Shown here: in pieces, positions 1-7,667 of the stretch
Numbering within the stretch: position 1 is the stretch's first letter
Layout: each line of letters opens with the position of its first letter
Assembly (NCBI RefSeq): GCF_024919275.1
Contig: NZ_JANWGH010000001.1
Location: 1,310,296-1,374,295 of the forward strand
Length of the DNA: 64,000 nucleotides
DNA from: Algoriphagus limi
GTDB lineage: Bacteria; Bacteroidota; Bacteroidia; Cytophagales; Cyclobacteriaceae
Direction: 5' to 3'
Notes under the pieces: model-generated
Seen by the model: only the letters and a program-made list of their open reading frames with translations
What the model was told of the DNA's origin: nothing
Database searches by the model: none
Program-made: the position numbers and the translations under genes

Positions 1-1
1 C

Positions 2-136
2 GAGGATTACGAAACTGGAAAAGGGGTAATTCAAATTCCATACGATCAGGAAATCCCAGAAGAATTAATCACCCAAATCGCACTCTTTAGAAAAGCTGAG
101 GCTAAGGAAAAACAAGAGCGAAAGCTTAAGAGGTGA
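2..136 (+). CDS. DUF1801-like protein, C-terminal end only
   Basis: Only the last 44 codons are in the window; the 5' part lies upstream of base 1. The visible peptide has the pattern GKGVIQIPYDQEIPEELI followed by a basic tail. It resembles the C-terminus of the DUF1801 (YdhG/YdeI, iron-chaperone-like) family, in which a KGTIxFPxDKPxP segment precedes the last helix. It ends in TGA and overlaps by 11 bases the 3' end of the convergent aminotransferase gene. The family assignment rests on this short segment and is moderate. Confidence 0.6.
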   Translation, partial: EDYETGKGVIQIPYDQEIPEELITQIALFRKAEAKEKQERKLKR

Positions 137-1370
137 TTCGCTTGATTTCGTTCAGGAAGAAATCTATTTCAGCTTTGGAGTTGTAGATATGCGTGGATAC
201 CCGGATGGCGTTGAGATTTGCCTCATGAACTCCCCGGATCCGTATCTGCTTTTGGCTTAAAGCTGAGGCTATTTCACGATAATCCATTCTTGGAACACGA
301 AATGAAACCACACAAATTCTTGATTCCCGTTCCTCAGGGGTTAGAATCTCCAATTTTTCAATTTGCTTCAAACCTTCATATAGATAGTCATTCAATTCCC
401 GAATTCGAGCTTCGATTCTATCCCTTCCAATTTCTTCATGAAAATTTACAGCAGCCACCACCCCTACATGCATAGGAGTACTTTGAGTACCATAATCGTA
501 TCGATGAGCTGTATCTACATATCCTCCAAATTCCCTTTCATCTACCGAAAGTTTCCAGCTTTTTTCAGATTTTGCTCCAACTTGGTAAGCCTGTAATTGA
601 TCGAGCATTTCTTCTCGCACAAACAAAAAGCCACTACCATTTGGTCCAAGCATCCATTTATGAAAACATCCGGCATAAAAGTCACATCCTAATTCCCGGA
701 GATTGAGTTGGACTGTACCTGCGCCATGGGCTCCATCAATTGCAGTATAAATTCCTCTTTCTCTCGCAAAATCAGCTATTTCACGAATGGGAAACACCGT
801 ACCAGTAGTACAGGTAATATGTGGAATGGCAATCGCTCGGGTTTTTGAAGTCACCAAACTTTTGATGATTTCCAAATTCTTTTCTTGAGTATCAGAAGGT
901 TGAAAAACCTTCAAAACAATTTGATCTAAATGAGCTCGATTTAACCACGGAATCGCACTTCCCGCATGTTCATGGGCAGTTACTATCACCTCATCCCCCG
1001 CCTGAAGAGGCAACCCTTGAGCCATGATATTGATACCCTCCGTGGTATTATGAGTCAGCGAAATCTCGGATTTTTTTACTCCAAAAAAATCGGCGATCCG
1101 CTCTCTTCCTGAATCAGGGTTACCATAGACACCTGTTTCATTGGTTTCTTGGAAAGATAGATGAATAGCCTCCAAAACCGACTTTGGAGAAGGTCCAAAG
1201 GTCCCGTTATTCAAATAAATTCGAGACTTCTGAAGGGGAAACAGTTCCCGGATTTCTTCCCAGGATTGTTCGGATAATGGCAAAAAATTGCTTTGGTCAA
1301 GATTGCTTAGAAAAGAAGGAGCAAATAAACCCAGCCCCATTTTTTGAATGAAATCCCTTCGATTTCCCAT
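126..1370 (-). CDS. Tat-exported class V aminotransferase
   Basis: PLP-dependent fold-type I enzyme of the class V aminotransferase/cysteine desulfurase/isopenicillin-N-epimerase group, 414 residues, full length. The N-terminus carries a twin-arginine signal (RRDFIQK at residues 4-10, then a short hydrophobic stretch), so the folded holoenzyme is predicted to go to the periplasm. The Schiff-base lysine should be K238 in the motif CFHKWMLGP, and the cofactor-nitrogen aspartate D212 in AIDGAHG. The motif SLTHNTTEGIN at about 104-114 fits the phosphate-binding region. The substrate cannot be read from sequence; epimerase or lyase activity is as likely as transamination. It is transcribed alone, about 150 bases from the ABC ATPase gene. 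Confidence 0.85.
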   Translation of the reverse strand: MGNRRDFIQKMGLGLFAPSFLSNLDQSNFLPLSEQSWEEIRELFPLQKSRIYLNNGTFGPSPKSVLEAIHLSFQETNETGVYGNPDSGRERIADFFGVKKSEISLTHNTTEGINIMAQGLPLQAGDEVIVTAHEHAGSAIPWLNRAHLDQIVLKVFQPSDTQEKNLEIIKSLVTSKTRAIAIPHITCTTGTVFPIREIADFARERGIYTAIDGAHGAGTVQLNLRELGCDFYAGCFHKWMLGPNGSGFLFVREEMLDQLQAYQVGAKSEKSWKLSVDEREFGGYVDTAHRYDYGTQSTPMHVGVVAAVNFHEEIGRDRIEARIRELNDYLYEGLKQIEKLEILTPEERESRICVVSFRVPRMDYREIASALSQKQIRIRGVHEANLNAIRVSTHIYNSKAEIDFFLNEIKRITS

Positions 1371-1519
1371 AATTTTTAGAATTGATGCGAGTGAATGATA
1401 AGAGAATTGAAGATACCATTTTGCCTCAGATATAAAAGCTCAAAAAACAGCAAGGTCAAAAAATCAAATTTTAGCGGAATGTGACCGCAATTCTATTACA
1501 ATCAGATAAAATCTCAATC

Positions 1520-2992
1520 TTAAAGTTGGAAAACTCGGTCTACTGAAGCAGGAACATCCTCGGGATAATGACTTACAAAAATCAATGTCACGCCAGAAAA
1601 TTCGCAGACTTTCTGCACTGTTTCTTTAAACAAATTCCGTTTTGCTTCATCCAAACCTTGAGAAGCTTCATCCAAAATCAATAGCCTTGGCTTTTTAATT
1701 AGCGCTCTAGCAAGAAGTGTCCAGCGTTGTTGCTCAAGGGCTAAGCGCTGAATTGGAATGTCTGCAAACTCTTCCAATTCAAATAATTTCATCCATTGTT
1801 TAGCAAGATTTTCTTGTTCTGGAGAAACCTTTTTAAACAAGCCCATGGTATCAAAAAGACCAGAAAGAATCACTTTCCTACAGGTTTGATTGGTTGGAAA
1901 AAATCTAGCCAACTCAGGTGCTACAAAGCCGGTTGGTCGTTTTACATCCCAAATGGATTCACCAGTTCCTCTCTTTCTTCCAAACAACCAGATATCTTGA
2001 GAATAGGATTGTGGATTTTCGCCGATTAACAAGGAAATCAAGGTCGATTTTCCAGAACCATTTGCTCCCCTCAATTGCCATTTTTCACCCACTTCAATGC
2101 TCCAATTAACTTGATCTAGGATCTTTTTCCCTTGATAAGAAATGGAGACATTTTTCAACTCAATTATTGATTCACTACTTCCATTTTTATCATCCTTTAC
2201 CAACTCCTGAAGTAAACCCCAATCCCAGTTCTTTTTCAAATTGAGATGCTCTACTAGATGGAATTCCTCCTTTTTCCAAATTCGGGCTATTCCGGAATAA
2301 TCCAATTGAGCAATGTGAGTTACGCCATCAGGAATATCTTGAGCGTTACAAGTAAGTAAGACTTGGGTTCCAGCATCCAGAATACTTCGAAGCACTTTCC
2401 CAAAATTTGCTCTACTTTGAATATCAAGCCCTGTCGTTGGATGGTCCATGAGAAAAATGCTTGGCTGACGCATCAAGCCACTCGCCAAAGCCAACCTCCT
2501 TGTTTCTCCATTAGAAAGTTTAAGCAGAGACTCATCCCGAAGTCTGTCCAAGTCAAGCAAATCCAAAACTTTCTGAAGCGTCCAAGGTCCTTGAACTTTC
2601 GGCTCAACTTCCCTAAGATATTGCTCAACTGTTGCCGTCTCCTCTGATTCTGAGGAATTGAAGCGTTGCTGGAAATAAAAGTTTTGTTGGTTGAATTTGT
2701 TTCGAAATTCATACTTCTGAGACACATATGCCATCAAATCCCGAAAGCTGTGAACTTCTTTTTGAGAAGATTTTTCTTCTATGTATTCTTGAGCAAAATG
2801 TGTTTGAAATTTCCCATTACGAATCAGCGTATTTCCCCGAAGGGTTTCTAGAAACGCAGTTTGAAGCCATCCGGACTCACTGATAATCGCCCAGGTCTGA
2901 CCTTCCTCCCATTGAAAATTCAGATTTTGGAATGCTTGCTTACCCTTAAAAAAAACTTGGGCTTGTTGAATATTTAGAAGGATAGATTTCAT
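1520..2992 (-). CDS. Double ABC ATPase, ModF/PhrA-like
   Basis: Soluble protein of 490 residues with two ABC ATPase domains in one chain and no membrane segment, as in the ModF/PhrA group. The first domain has a broken Walker A (ISESGWLQTAF where GxxGxGKST is expected) and a Walker B in which the catalytic Glu is replaced (FLMDHPTTGLD), but a good signature, LSNGETRR. The second domain, from about residue 275, has an intact Walker A (GANGSGKST, near 310) and Walker B (LLILDEASQGLD) but a poor signature (LALEQQR). One competent and one degenerate composite site are therefore expected. It may act as a regulator or as the ATPase of an unlinked system; no transporter gene is adjacent. Confidence 0.8.
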   Translation of the reverse strand: MKSILLNIQQAQVFFKGKQAFQNLNFQWEEGQTWAIISESGWLQTAFLETLRGNTLIRNGKFQTHFAQEYIEEKSSQKEVHSFRDLMAYVSQKYEFRNKFNQQNFYFQQRFNSSESEETATVEQYLREVEPKVQGPWTLQKVLDLLDLDRLRDESLLKLSNGETRRLALASGLMRQPSIFLMDHPTTGLDIQSRANFGKVLRSILDAGTQVLLTCNAQDIPDGVTHIAQLDYSGIARIWKKEEFHLVEHLNLKKNWDWGLLQELVKDDKNGSSESIIELKNVSISYQGKKILDQVNWSIEVGEKWQLRGANGSGKSTLISLLIGENPQSYSQDIWLFGRKRGTGESIWDVKRPTGFVAPELARFFPTNQTCRKVILSGLFDTMGLFKKVSPEQENLAKQWMKLFELEEFADIPIQRLALEQQRWTLLARALIKKPRLLILDEASQGLDEAKRNLFKETVQKVCEFSGVTLIFVSHYPEDVPASVDRVFQL

Positions 2993-3016
2993 TTCTCTTC
3001 AAAAATAGAAGAAAAA

Positions 3017-3469
3017 TCAAACCTTGTTTTTGCTGTCAATCACAATCGTGACCGGTCCATCATTGATTAAAGAGACTTTCATGTCCGCTCCAAACTCACC
3101 TGTACCAATTGGTTTTCCTAATTCCTGCTCTAAAGAAAGTATCATTTTTTCATATAAAGGAATCGCCACAGGTGGTTTTGCCGCCTTGATATAGGAAGGT
3201 CGGTTACCTTTTTTGGTACTTGCATGCAAAGTGAATTGGGAAATCAATAATACCTCGCCTTTGACTTCTAAGAGGCTTCGATTCATCACCTCATTTTCGT
3301 CAGGGAAAATACGGAGATTGACAATTTTCTTCGAAAGCCAGTCAATGTCTTCTTGATTATCTGCATCCTCGATTCCTAAAAGAATCATCAAACCTGTTCC
3401 AATGGAAGATTTGATTTTCCCTTCAATCTTTACCGAAGCTTCGGAGACTCGCTGAATGACTGCTATCAT
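3017..3469 (-). CDS. dtd: D-aminoacyl-tRNA deacylase
   Basis: Hydrolyses D-amino acids, and glycine mischarged on tRNA-Ala, from tRNA in the cytoplasm. It has 150 residues, the normal length. Family motifs are MIAVIQRVSEASV at the N-terminus, SQFTLHASTKKGNRPSY (active-site SQFTL) near residues 77-93, and NDGPVTI near the C-terminus, which holds the chirality-reading Gly-Pro pair. It is the last gene of a minus-strand run: its ATG overlaps the TIP30-like gene stop by 4 bases, suggesting translational coupling. Confidence 0.95.
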   Translation of the reverse strand: MIAVIQRVSEASVKIEGKIKSSIGTGLMILLGIEDADNQEDIDWLSKKIVNLRIFPDENEVMNRSLLEVKGEVLLISQFTLHASTKKGNRPSYIKAAKPPVAIPLYEKMILSLEQELGKPIGTGEFGADMKVSLINDGPVTIVIDSKNKV

Positions 3470-4197
3470 GACTTTTTCTTTGCTGTGAGATCTTGCATTT
3501 CGCCGGAGCTAATTCGCTCTAAACCACTTCTCTCAGAATCCAGGTCAACCTTCACCATGGATTTGGCAACCTGATAATCATAAATCGGTCTGAAATTCTT
3601 GAACAATTTCAACCAAACCAATGGCTTCATCAGGATAGTTGCTACCAATTCTCCAAACCTAAATTCATGTCGATTTCCAAGCAAAAGAGAAGGCTGATAA
3701 ATCTTTAAGCAATCAAAACTTAAGGATTCAAGATCTTTTTCGGTTTTCCCTTTTACCTGATTGTAAAAAATACCTGATTCGGCATTTGCACCCATTGCAG
3801 AGACATAATGGAAGGAATTTGCCTCTAATGATTTTACCCAAGAGGCAAAAGCGATGACCAAATCATGATCTATTTCAAAAAACCGCTCTTTGGAACCTGC
3901 TTTTTTGATAGTGGTTCCTAAAGAACAAAAGCCTGAAATTTGAGCTGATTTGGACTCCAAAGCCAGAACCAAATCTCGATATTCACCTCCTATAGACTCA
4001 GCATTGATTGATTCAGCCCAATTCCAATCCTGGATTTTTGCCAGATTACCTTCCAACTGAACTAGCTTAGGATGCTTCAAGGTTAGTTTCCTACGTCCTA
4101 CACTGATTACATAATCATAAGCAGCACTTTTAAGCAATTGATCCAGCAACTGCATGCCGATCAATCCGGAAGTTCCAGACATTATTGCAATTCTCAT
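3466..4197 (-). CDS. TIP30/HTATIP2-like NAD(P)-binding protein
   Basis: Atypical short-chain dehydrogenase-like protein of 243 residues. The nucleotide-binding loop is SGTSGLIGMQLL at the N-terminus (TGxxGxxG type). The motif SAMGANAESGIFYNQVKGKTE near 133-153 contains the Y-x3-K pair (YNQVK), and YQPSLLLGNR follows, as in the TIP30/YwnB-type group. The substrate is unknown. It overlaps both neighbours by 4 bases (thioredoxin-like gene upstream, dtd downstream), so the three genes are probably one coupled transcript. Confidence 0.8.
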   Translation of the reverse strand: MRIAIMSGTSGLIGMQLLDQLLKSAAYDYVISVGRRKLTLKHPKLVQLEGNLAKIQDWNWAESINAESIGGEYRDLVLALESKSAQISGFCSLGTTIKKAGSKERFFEIDHDLVIAFASWVKSLEANSFHYVSAMGANAESGIFYNQVKGKTEKDLESLSFDCLKIYQPSLLLGNRHEFRFGELVATILMKPLVWLKLFKNFRPIYDYQVAKSMVKVDLDSERSGLERISSGEMQDLTAKKKS

Positions 4198-4823
4198 ATA
4201 TCAAATGCTTGGGAGAAACAATCCCCTAATTCCTGCTCCAAAGATTGGTTTTTATCCCTTGCATACCAAAGGTGTACTTCTTGAGTGAATTCTTTTGAAG
4301 TTTTGCCTTTAGGATCCTCCCGAAATGCTCTTTGTTTTTCAATCAAATACTTGGGTTTTGGCCCCCAAGAAAAATATTCTTTATTAAGTCCGGGACTTAA
4401 TGCGATCAACTTAGGAATAGACCTAGCGCCATTTGTCAAATGCGCATCGATGATGTCTGGATTTTCATCCCGAAGAATCAATCGAAGCTGAATTCCAGGA
4501 TTCAAATCCGCTAATTTATTCATGTAAGGAATGGTTTGACCAGCATCTCCACACCAAGCTTCAGTTATAACCAACCAAATTTGAGGAGGAAGCTTTTTGA
4601 CCCGCTCTTCCATTTCCGGTGAAACCTTCGCCACCTTATCCCAGCGATTCATCCGCTGAATTGCCATGCGGGTGTATTCCAAATAAGCCTCTGATTGATT
4701 TTCTCCAGTGGTTTTCCCTTCGGAAAAAAGCGCATCTACCAGCTCGCGATATTGCGAGTAGGTCATGGCATTAGCAATCGTATCGGAAGTAATGGTTTTT
4801 GGTTTCGTAATTTGGTCCAACAT
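4194..4823 (-). CDS. Thioredoxin-like protein with a single active-site cysteine
   Basis: Cytoplasmic protein of 209 residues resembling the Thioredoxin_9 group common in Bacteroidota. The thioredoxin-fold core is at about 85-165: WLVITEAWCGDAGQ in the active-site position and then the cis-proline segment ARSIPKLIAL. The usual CxxC is CGDA here, so only the first Cys remains and a disulfide-reductase cycle like that of thioredoxin is not possible; a monothiol or non-redox role is likelier. No signal peptide. First gene of the overlapping set with the TIP30-like gene and dtd. Confidence 0.8.
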   Translation of the reverse strand: MLDQITKPKTITSDTIANAMTYSQYRELVDALFSEGKTTGENQSEAYLEYTRMAIQRMNRWDKVAKVSPEMEERVKKLPPQIWLVITEAWCGDAGQTIPYMNKLADLNPGIQLRLILRDENPDIIDAHLTNGARSIPKLIALSPGLNKEYFSWGPKPKYLIEKQRAFREDPKGKTSKEFTQEVHLWYARDKNQSLEQELGDCFSQAFDI

Positions 4824-4856
4824 AAATTCTCGGATTTGGACTCTAAACAGACTAGT

Positions 4857-5270
4857 TTATATCTGAGTTCGCTCCCAATCTAAAAAATCCGTCACCTCGT
4901 CTTTTACCTTGGTAAAAATGGCCATAATCACAGACAAGTCATCTGCAAATCCGAAGAAGCCCAAAAAATCCGGAATAATATCTACAGGAGATAAAAAGTA
5001 AACCAATCCCAATAAAATCAATCCCAAAGTCGAAGCGGATAGCTTATGTGCACCTGAAAAATGAGCTTTAATCATTCGAATAAAGACTGAAATTGGTTCC
5101 ACCAGTTTTTTTACCCGGGGATTATCCTTTAATGCAGTCAATTTATTCTTAACCCCTGAAAGCAATTCACGGACTTTCGCTTCCTTTTGAGCCAAGGCTT
5201 CCACCTGCTTCCCAAAAAGCGCTCGAGCTTGCTCGATTAATTGGCCGGTTTTGTCTTTCAGTTTTGACAT
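4857..5270 (-). CDS. YkvA family membrane protein (DUF1232)
   Basis: Protein of 137 residues. The N-terminal half is Lys-rich and helical, and the C-terminal half holds the DUF1232 motif YFLSPVDIIPDFLG with flanking hydrophobic segments (about 80-120), ending in an acidic FLDWERTQI tail. The family is widespread and has no established function; a small integral membrane protein is the safest reading. It lies 4 bases from the membrane-anchored gene upstream on the same strand. Confidence 0.85.
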   Translation of the reverse strand: MSKLKDKTGQLIEQARALFGKQVEALAQKEAKVRELLSGVKNKLTALKDNPRVKKLVEPISVFIRMIKAHFSGAHKLSASTLGLILLGLVYFLSPVDIIPDFLGFFGFADDLSVIMAIFTKVKDEVTDFLDWERTQI

Positions 5271-5274
5271 GAGA

Positions 5275-5799
5275 TTAGAAATAAATATTGATCTCTGACT
5301 TTACCTGTTTCAAAGCAAAGGCAATCGCATCATTTTTTCGATCCATGGTTACGGAGAAAATAGCTTTTGCCAAGTCCATCCCACTATCCTGACCTTCGGT
5401 CAAACTTTGTCTTCCTAAATTCACAATGGTGGTTACCTCCTCTATTGCACGCTTGACAGCTTCCCAGGTTTCATCCGAGAAATACACCTGCTGGGAATAG
5501 TTGTGGCTAAATTCATCCCGTACTTCAGTCAATAATTGGGAATGAAGCTCAGCAGCACTCATTCCGGAAACATTGGCTCTACGAACCAGATTATTTGGAG
5601 TAATCCGCTCCAGTAACAAACACAAGCGCTCTGCTGCCTGTAAACGTATAGGAAGGATGCTTTGCGTATTTTGAGTTTTTAAATCCACGAGCATTTTTTC
5701 CCTTTCCTTTGAAAGAAAAGAAACTACGACAAGGTACATCCCATAAAGTACAGCTCCAGCAGGAAGCAAAATTTTCAGTAAATCAACCAGGTAATCCAT
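5275..5799 (-). CDS. Membrane-anchored conserved protein of unknown function
   Basis: Protein of 174 residues with one N-terminal hydrophobic segment (LLKILLPAGAVLYGMYLVVV, about 7-26), then a soluble helical domain of about 145 residues rich in Arg, Glu and Gln. The segment following the membrane helix (LPIRLQAAERLCLLLERI) resembles a family I believe is common in Cytophagales and Flavobacteria, but no function is known to me. Positive charges after the helix suggest the domain faces the cytoplasm. It is the first gene of the minus-strand cluster leading through ykvA to dtd. Confidence 0.7.
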   Translation of the reverse strand: MDYLVDLLKILLPAGAVLYGMYLVVVSFLSKEREKMLVDLKTQNTQSILPIRLQAAERLCLLLERITPNNLVRRANVSGMSAAELHSQLLTEVRDEFSHNYSQQVYFSDETWEAVKRAIEEVTTIVNLGRQSLTEGQDSGMDLAKAIFSVTMDRKNDAIAFALKQVKSEINIYF

Positions 5800-5842
5800 A
5801 TCTCTTAAGTAGAATCTTCGAATATCCGCAAATTATCCCGCC

Positions 5843-5869
5843 TTGAAAACGGTTCCTTGTGTAAATTTG
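5843..5869 (+). promoter_or_regulatory. Bacteroidota-type promoter for the IscA-like gene
   Basis: TTG at 5843-5845 and TAAATTTG at 5862-5869 match the Bacteroidota -33 (TTTG) and -7 (TAnnTTTG) elements, though the 16-base spacing is a little short. Transcription would begin near 5876, about 37 bases before the ATG at 5913. Confidence 0.5.
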
Positions 5870-5912
5870 ATTCAAATTCGAACCAATTTCCTGCCAAAAT
5901 CATTCGAAGTAC

Positions 5913-6227
5913 ATGCTAATTCCGATTACAATTACAGAAAAAGCTGAGGCTGAGATCAAAAACATCATGGCCAATAAAAATATTCCTTCCGATTATTTCC
6001 TTCGGGTTGGAGTAAAAGGTGGAGGTTGCGGAGGCATGTCCTATGCCCTGGGATTTGACAAACCCAAAGAAGAGGATCAGCAATTCGATATTGGAGGAAT
6101 TCCGGTGTTAATTGAGAAAAAGCACTATATGTTTTTGATGGGGATGCAAATTGACTTTTTCGAAAGCGATGAAGCAAGGGGGTTCACTTTTGTAAATCCT
6201 GATATCCCTAAACGACATGATCAATAA
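5913..6227 (+). CDS. HesB/IscA family protein lacking the C-terminal CxC
   Basis: A-type Fe-S assembly-like protein of 104 residues. The conserved core is present (ITEKAEAEIKNIM, then LRVGVKGGGCGG with the first ligand Cys at about 39, then the GGIPVLIEKKH strand). The C-terminus ends EARGFTFVNPDIPKRHDQ where canonical IscA/ErpA/SufA proteins carry CGCGxSF, so two of three cluster-ligand cysteines are absent. This looks like a shortened subgroup and not a damaged gene, since the frame is intact and the end is regular. Cluster carrier function is therefore uncertain. Confidence 0.85.
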   Translation: MLIPITITEKAEAEIKNIMANKNIPSDYFLRVGVKGGGCGGMSYALGFDKPKEEDQQFDIGGIPVLIEKKHYMFLMGMQIDFFESDEARGFTFVNPDIPKRHDQ

Positions 6228-6262
6228 TTCTTTGTATCTTCTGATCTTTAAACCCCAAGAAC

Positions 6263-6757
6263 ATGAAGATATTTTTCAGCATTTTGCTTTGCCTAGGCAT
6301 TAGCAATTTTTCTTTCGCACAGGTCAGAAATCTCGCAGAGGGAGAAAAATCGGGAAAAGGTACGGTTGAAAACCTTGATTGGCTGGTAGGGTATTGGTCA
6401 GGAACTGGATTTGGGGGAGAATGTGAGGAGGTATGGATGCCGGAAGTAGACGGGCATATGGTTGGCACTTTTCGATTTTGGGAAAACGGCCAATTGGTTT
6501 TCTCTGAATTCATGAATTTGATCCAAGATGGAGAAAGTGTCACTATGAAGCTGAAGCATTTTAGTCCCGACTTAGAGGGCTGGGAAGAAAAGGAAGAATG
6601 GACAGTTTTTCAGTTGATCGAGCTAGGTGAACAAAAAGTCTGGTTTAATGGAATGACCATTGAACGAAAAGGAGATCAATTGATATATCATCTCAATGTT
6701 TCGGATGGAGCTGAAACTAAAACCGAAATACTGAACTTATCAAAAAAGGCTCTCTAG
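6263..6757 (+). CDS. Secreted DUF6265 protein
   Basis: Protein of 164 residues with a signal peptide (hydrophobic ILLCLGISNFSFAQ, cleavage after SFA or AQ). The mature part is a single beta-rich domain with LDWLVGYWSGTGFGGECEE and WMPEVDGHMVGTFRFW, typical of DUF6265 (lipocalin/calycin-like). No catalytic residues are known. It follows the IscA-like gene by 35 bases on the same strand and may share its transcript. Confidence 0.85.
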   Translation: MKIFFSILLCLGISNFSFAQVRNLAEGEKSGKGTVENLDWLVGYWSGTGFGGECEEVWMPEVDGHMVGTFRFWENGQLVFSEFMNLIQDGESVTMKLKHFSPDLEGWEEKEEWTVFQLIELGEQKVWFNGMTIERKGDQLIYHLNVSDGAETKTEILNLSKKAL

Positions 6758-6838
6758 AGTCTCAATTTTAAAGTTTTTGATCTAGTTAGAACAAAGATTT
6801 GATGCCAATTAACTGAAGACCTAGAAGAGTTTTAGTGA

Positions 6839-7297
6839 TCAAAAATCTTCAAATCCGGGCTTCACTAAATCCCAAAATTCATCCAAAGCGATTATTCTTG
6901 GTTTTAAAAATGAGATGATGGAAGGCCAATCATTTTCATTCATTACATCTACTCCTTCCATTCTTTTTTCCACTTTGGATATGAGCTGACCAAATTCATT
7001 GGATTGATGAAGTTGCCAATCCCAAACTTCTCCAGTACACTGTTCCAAGATCTTTCGAAGTTGCATCAGATGCTCGAAAAATAACTGCTGCAATTCTTCA
7101 TCCTTATGAGTGACCTCAATTCCTACTGTGGCAAAGCCTCTTTCGGCTCGCAAACGAAAATAAATATCCTTGACTCCGGTCTTATAATTTTGCCAATTGA
7201 CTCTTCCTCCCTGAACATTTGGAACAGGTTTCATATACTGGCCAAAAGCTATCCAAAAGCTCTTTCTGATTCGGGATGTTTCGGATCGGGAATACAA
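6839..7297 (-). CDS. DUF4268 domain protein
   Basis: Cytoplasmic protein of 152 residues. Almost the whole length matches the DUF4268 pattern: SETSRIRKSFWIAFGQYM at the start, then WQNYKTGVKDIYFRL and GIEVTHKDEELQQLFFEHL. DUF4268 often occurs at the end of nuclease-like or restriction-related proteins, but here it stands alone as a housekeeping-type gene. It is the last gene of the minus-strand run after folB, separated by 4 bases. Function unknown. Confidence 0.8.
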   Translation of the reverse strand: MYSRSETSRIRKSFWIAFGQYMKPVPNVQGGRVNWQNYKTGVKDIYFRLRAERGFATVGIEVTHKDEELQQLFFEHLMQLRKILEQCTGEVWDWQLHQSNEFGQLISKVEKRMEGVDVMNENDWPSIISFLKPRIIALDEFWDLVKPGFEDF

Positions 7298-7301
7298 AAC
7301 C

Positions 7302-7667
7302 TTAGCTGTAATCTTCGGGGTATTGGATTTGTACGGAAGAGAAATTCACCAAACCTCCCAATGAAGGATGGTGCTTTTTCAATGTGAGTTTGATTTGCTT
7401 GGTTTCTGGATAGGCTTCCAAAATATCTTGGACGATTAAATGACCTAAATGCTCTAACAACTTGACCTTCTCTCCCATTCTTGCCTTGATGAGCTGATAT
7501 AATTTGGAATAGTCCACCGTTCCATTCAAATCATCATGAAGCATCGCTTCTTTGAAATCAGTATCTAATTCTAAATCCAGTGTAAAACGATTCCCAAGAA
7601 TAGCTTCTTCAGGGTAAACTCCATGATATGCATGAAACTCAATGCCTTCGAGTGCAACTTTTCCCAT
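7302..7667 (-). CDS. folB: Dihydroneopterin aldolase
   Basis: Folate biosynthesis enzyme converting 7,8-dihydroneopterin to 6-hydroxymethyl-dihydropterin and glycolaldehyde. It has 121 residues, normal length. Diagnostic segments are LEGIEFHAYHGVYPEE (substrate-binding Glu) and the C-terminal LTLKKHHPSLGG, with the catalytic Lys in the K-x-x-H-P region. The ATG overlaps the last base of the divIVA-like gene's stop, so expression is probably coupled to it, although the functions are unrelated. Confidence 0.93.
   Translation of the reverse strand: MGKVALEGIEFHAYHGVYPEEAILGNRFTLDLELDTDFKEAMLHDDLNGTVDYSKLYQLIKARMGEKVKLLEHLGHLIVQDILEAYPETKQIKLTLKKHHPSLGGLVNFSSVQIQYPEDYS

Noticed and set aside
1520..2992. 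Antibiotic-resistance ABC-F protein
   Set aside because: It lacks the long charged linker of ABC-F proteins and has a broken first Walker A; the ModF/PhrA type fits better.
6839..7297. Restriction or defence gene because of DUF4268
   Set aside because: It stands alone behind folB without methylase, helicase or nuclease motifs; no defence context.
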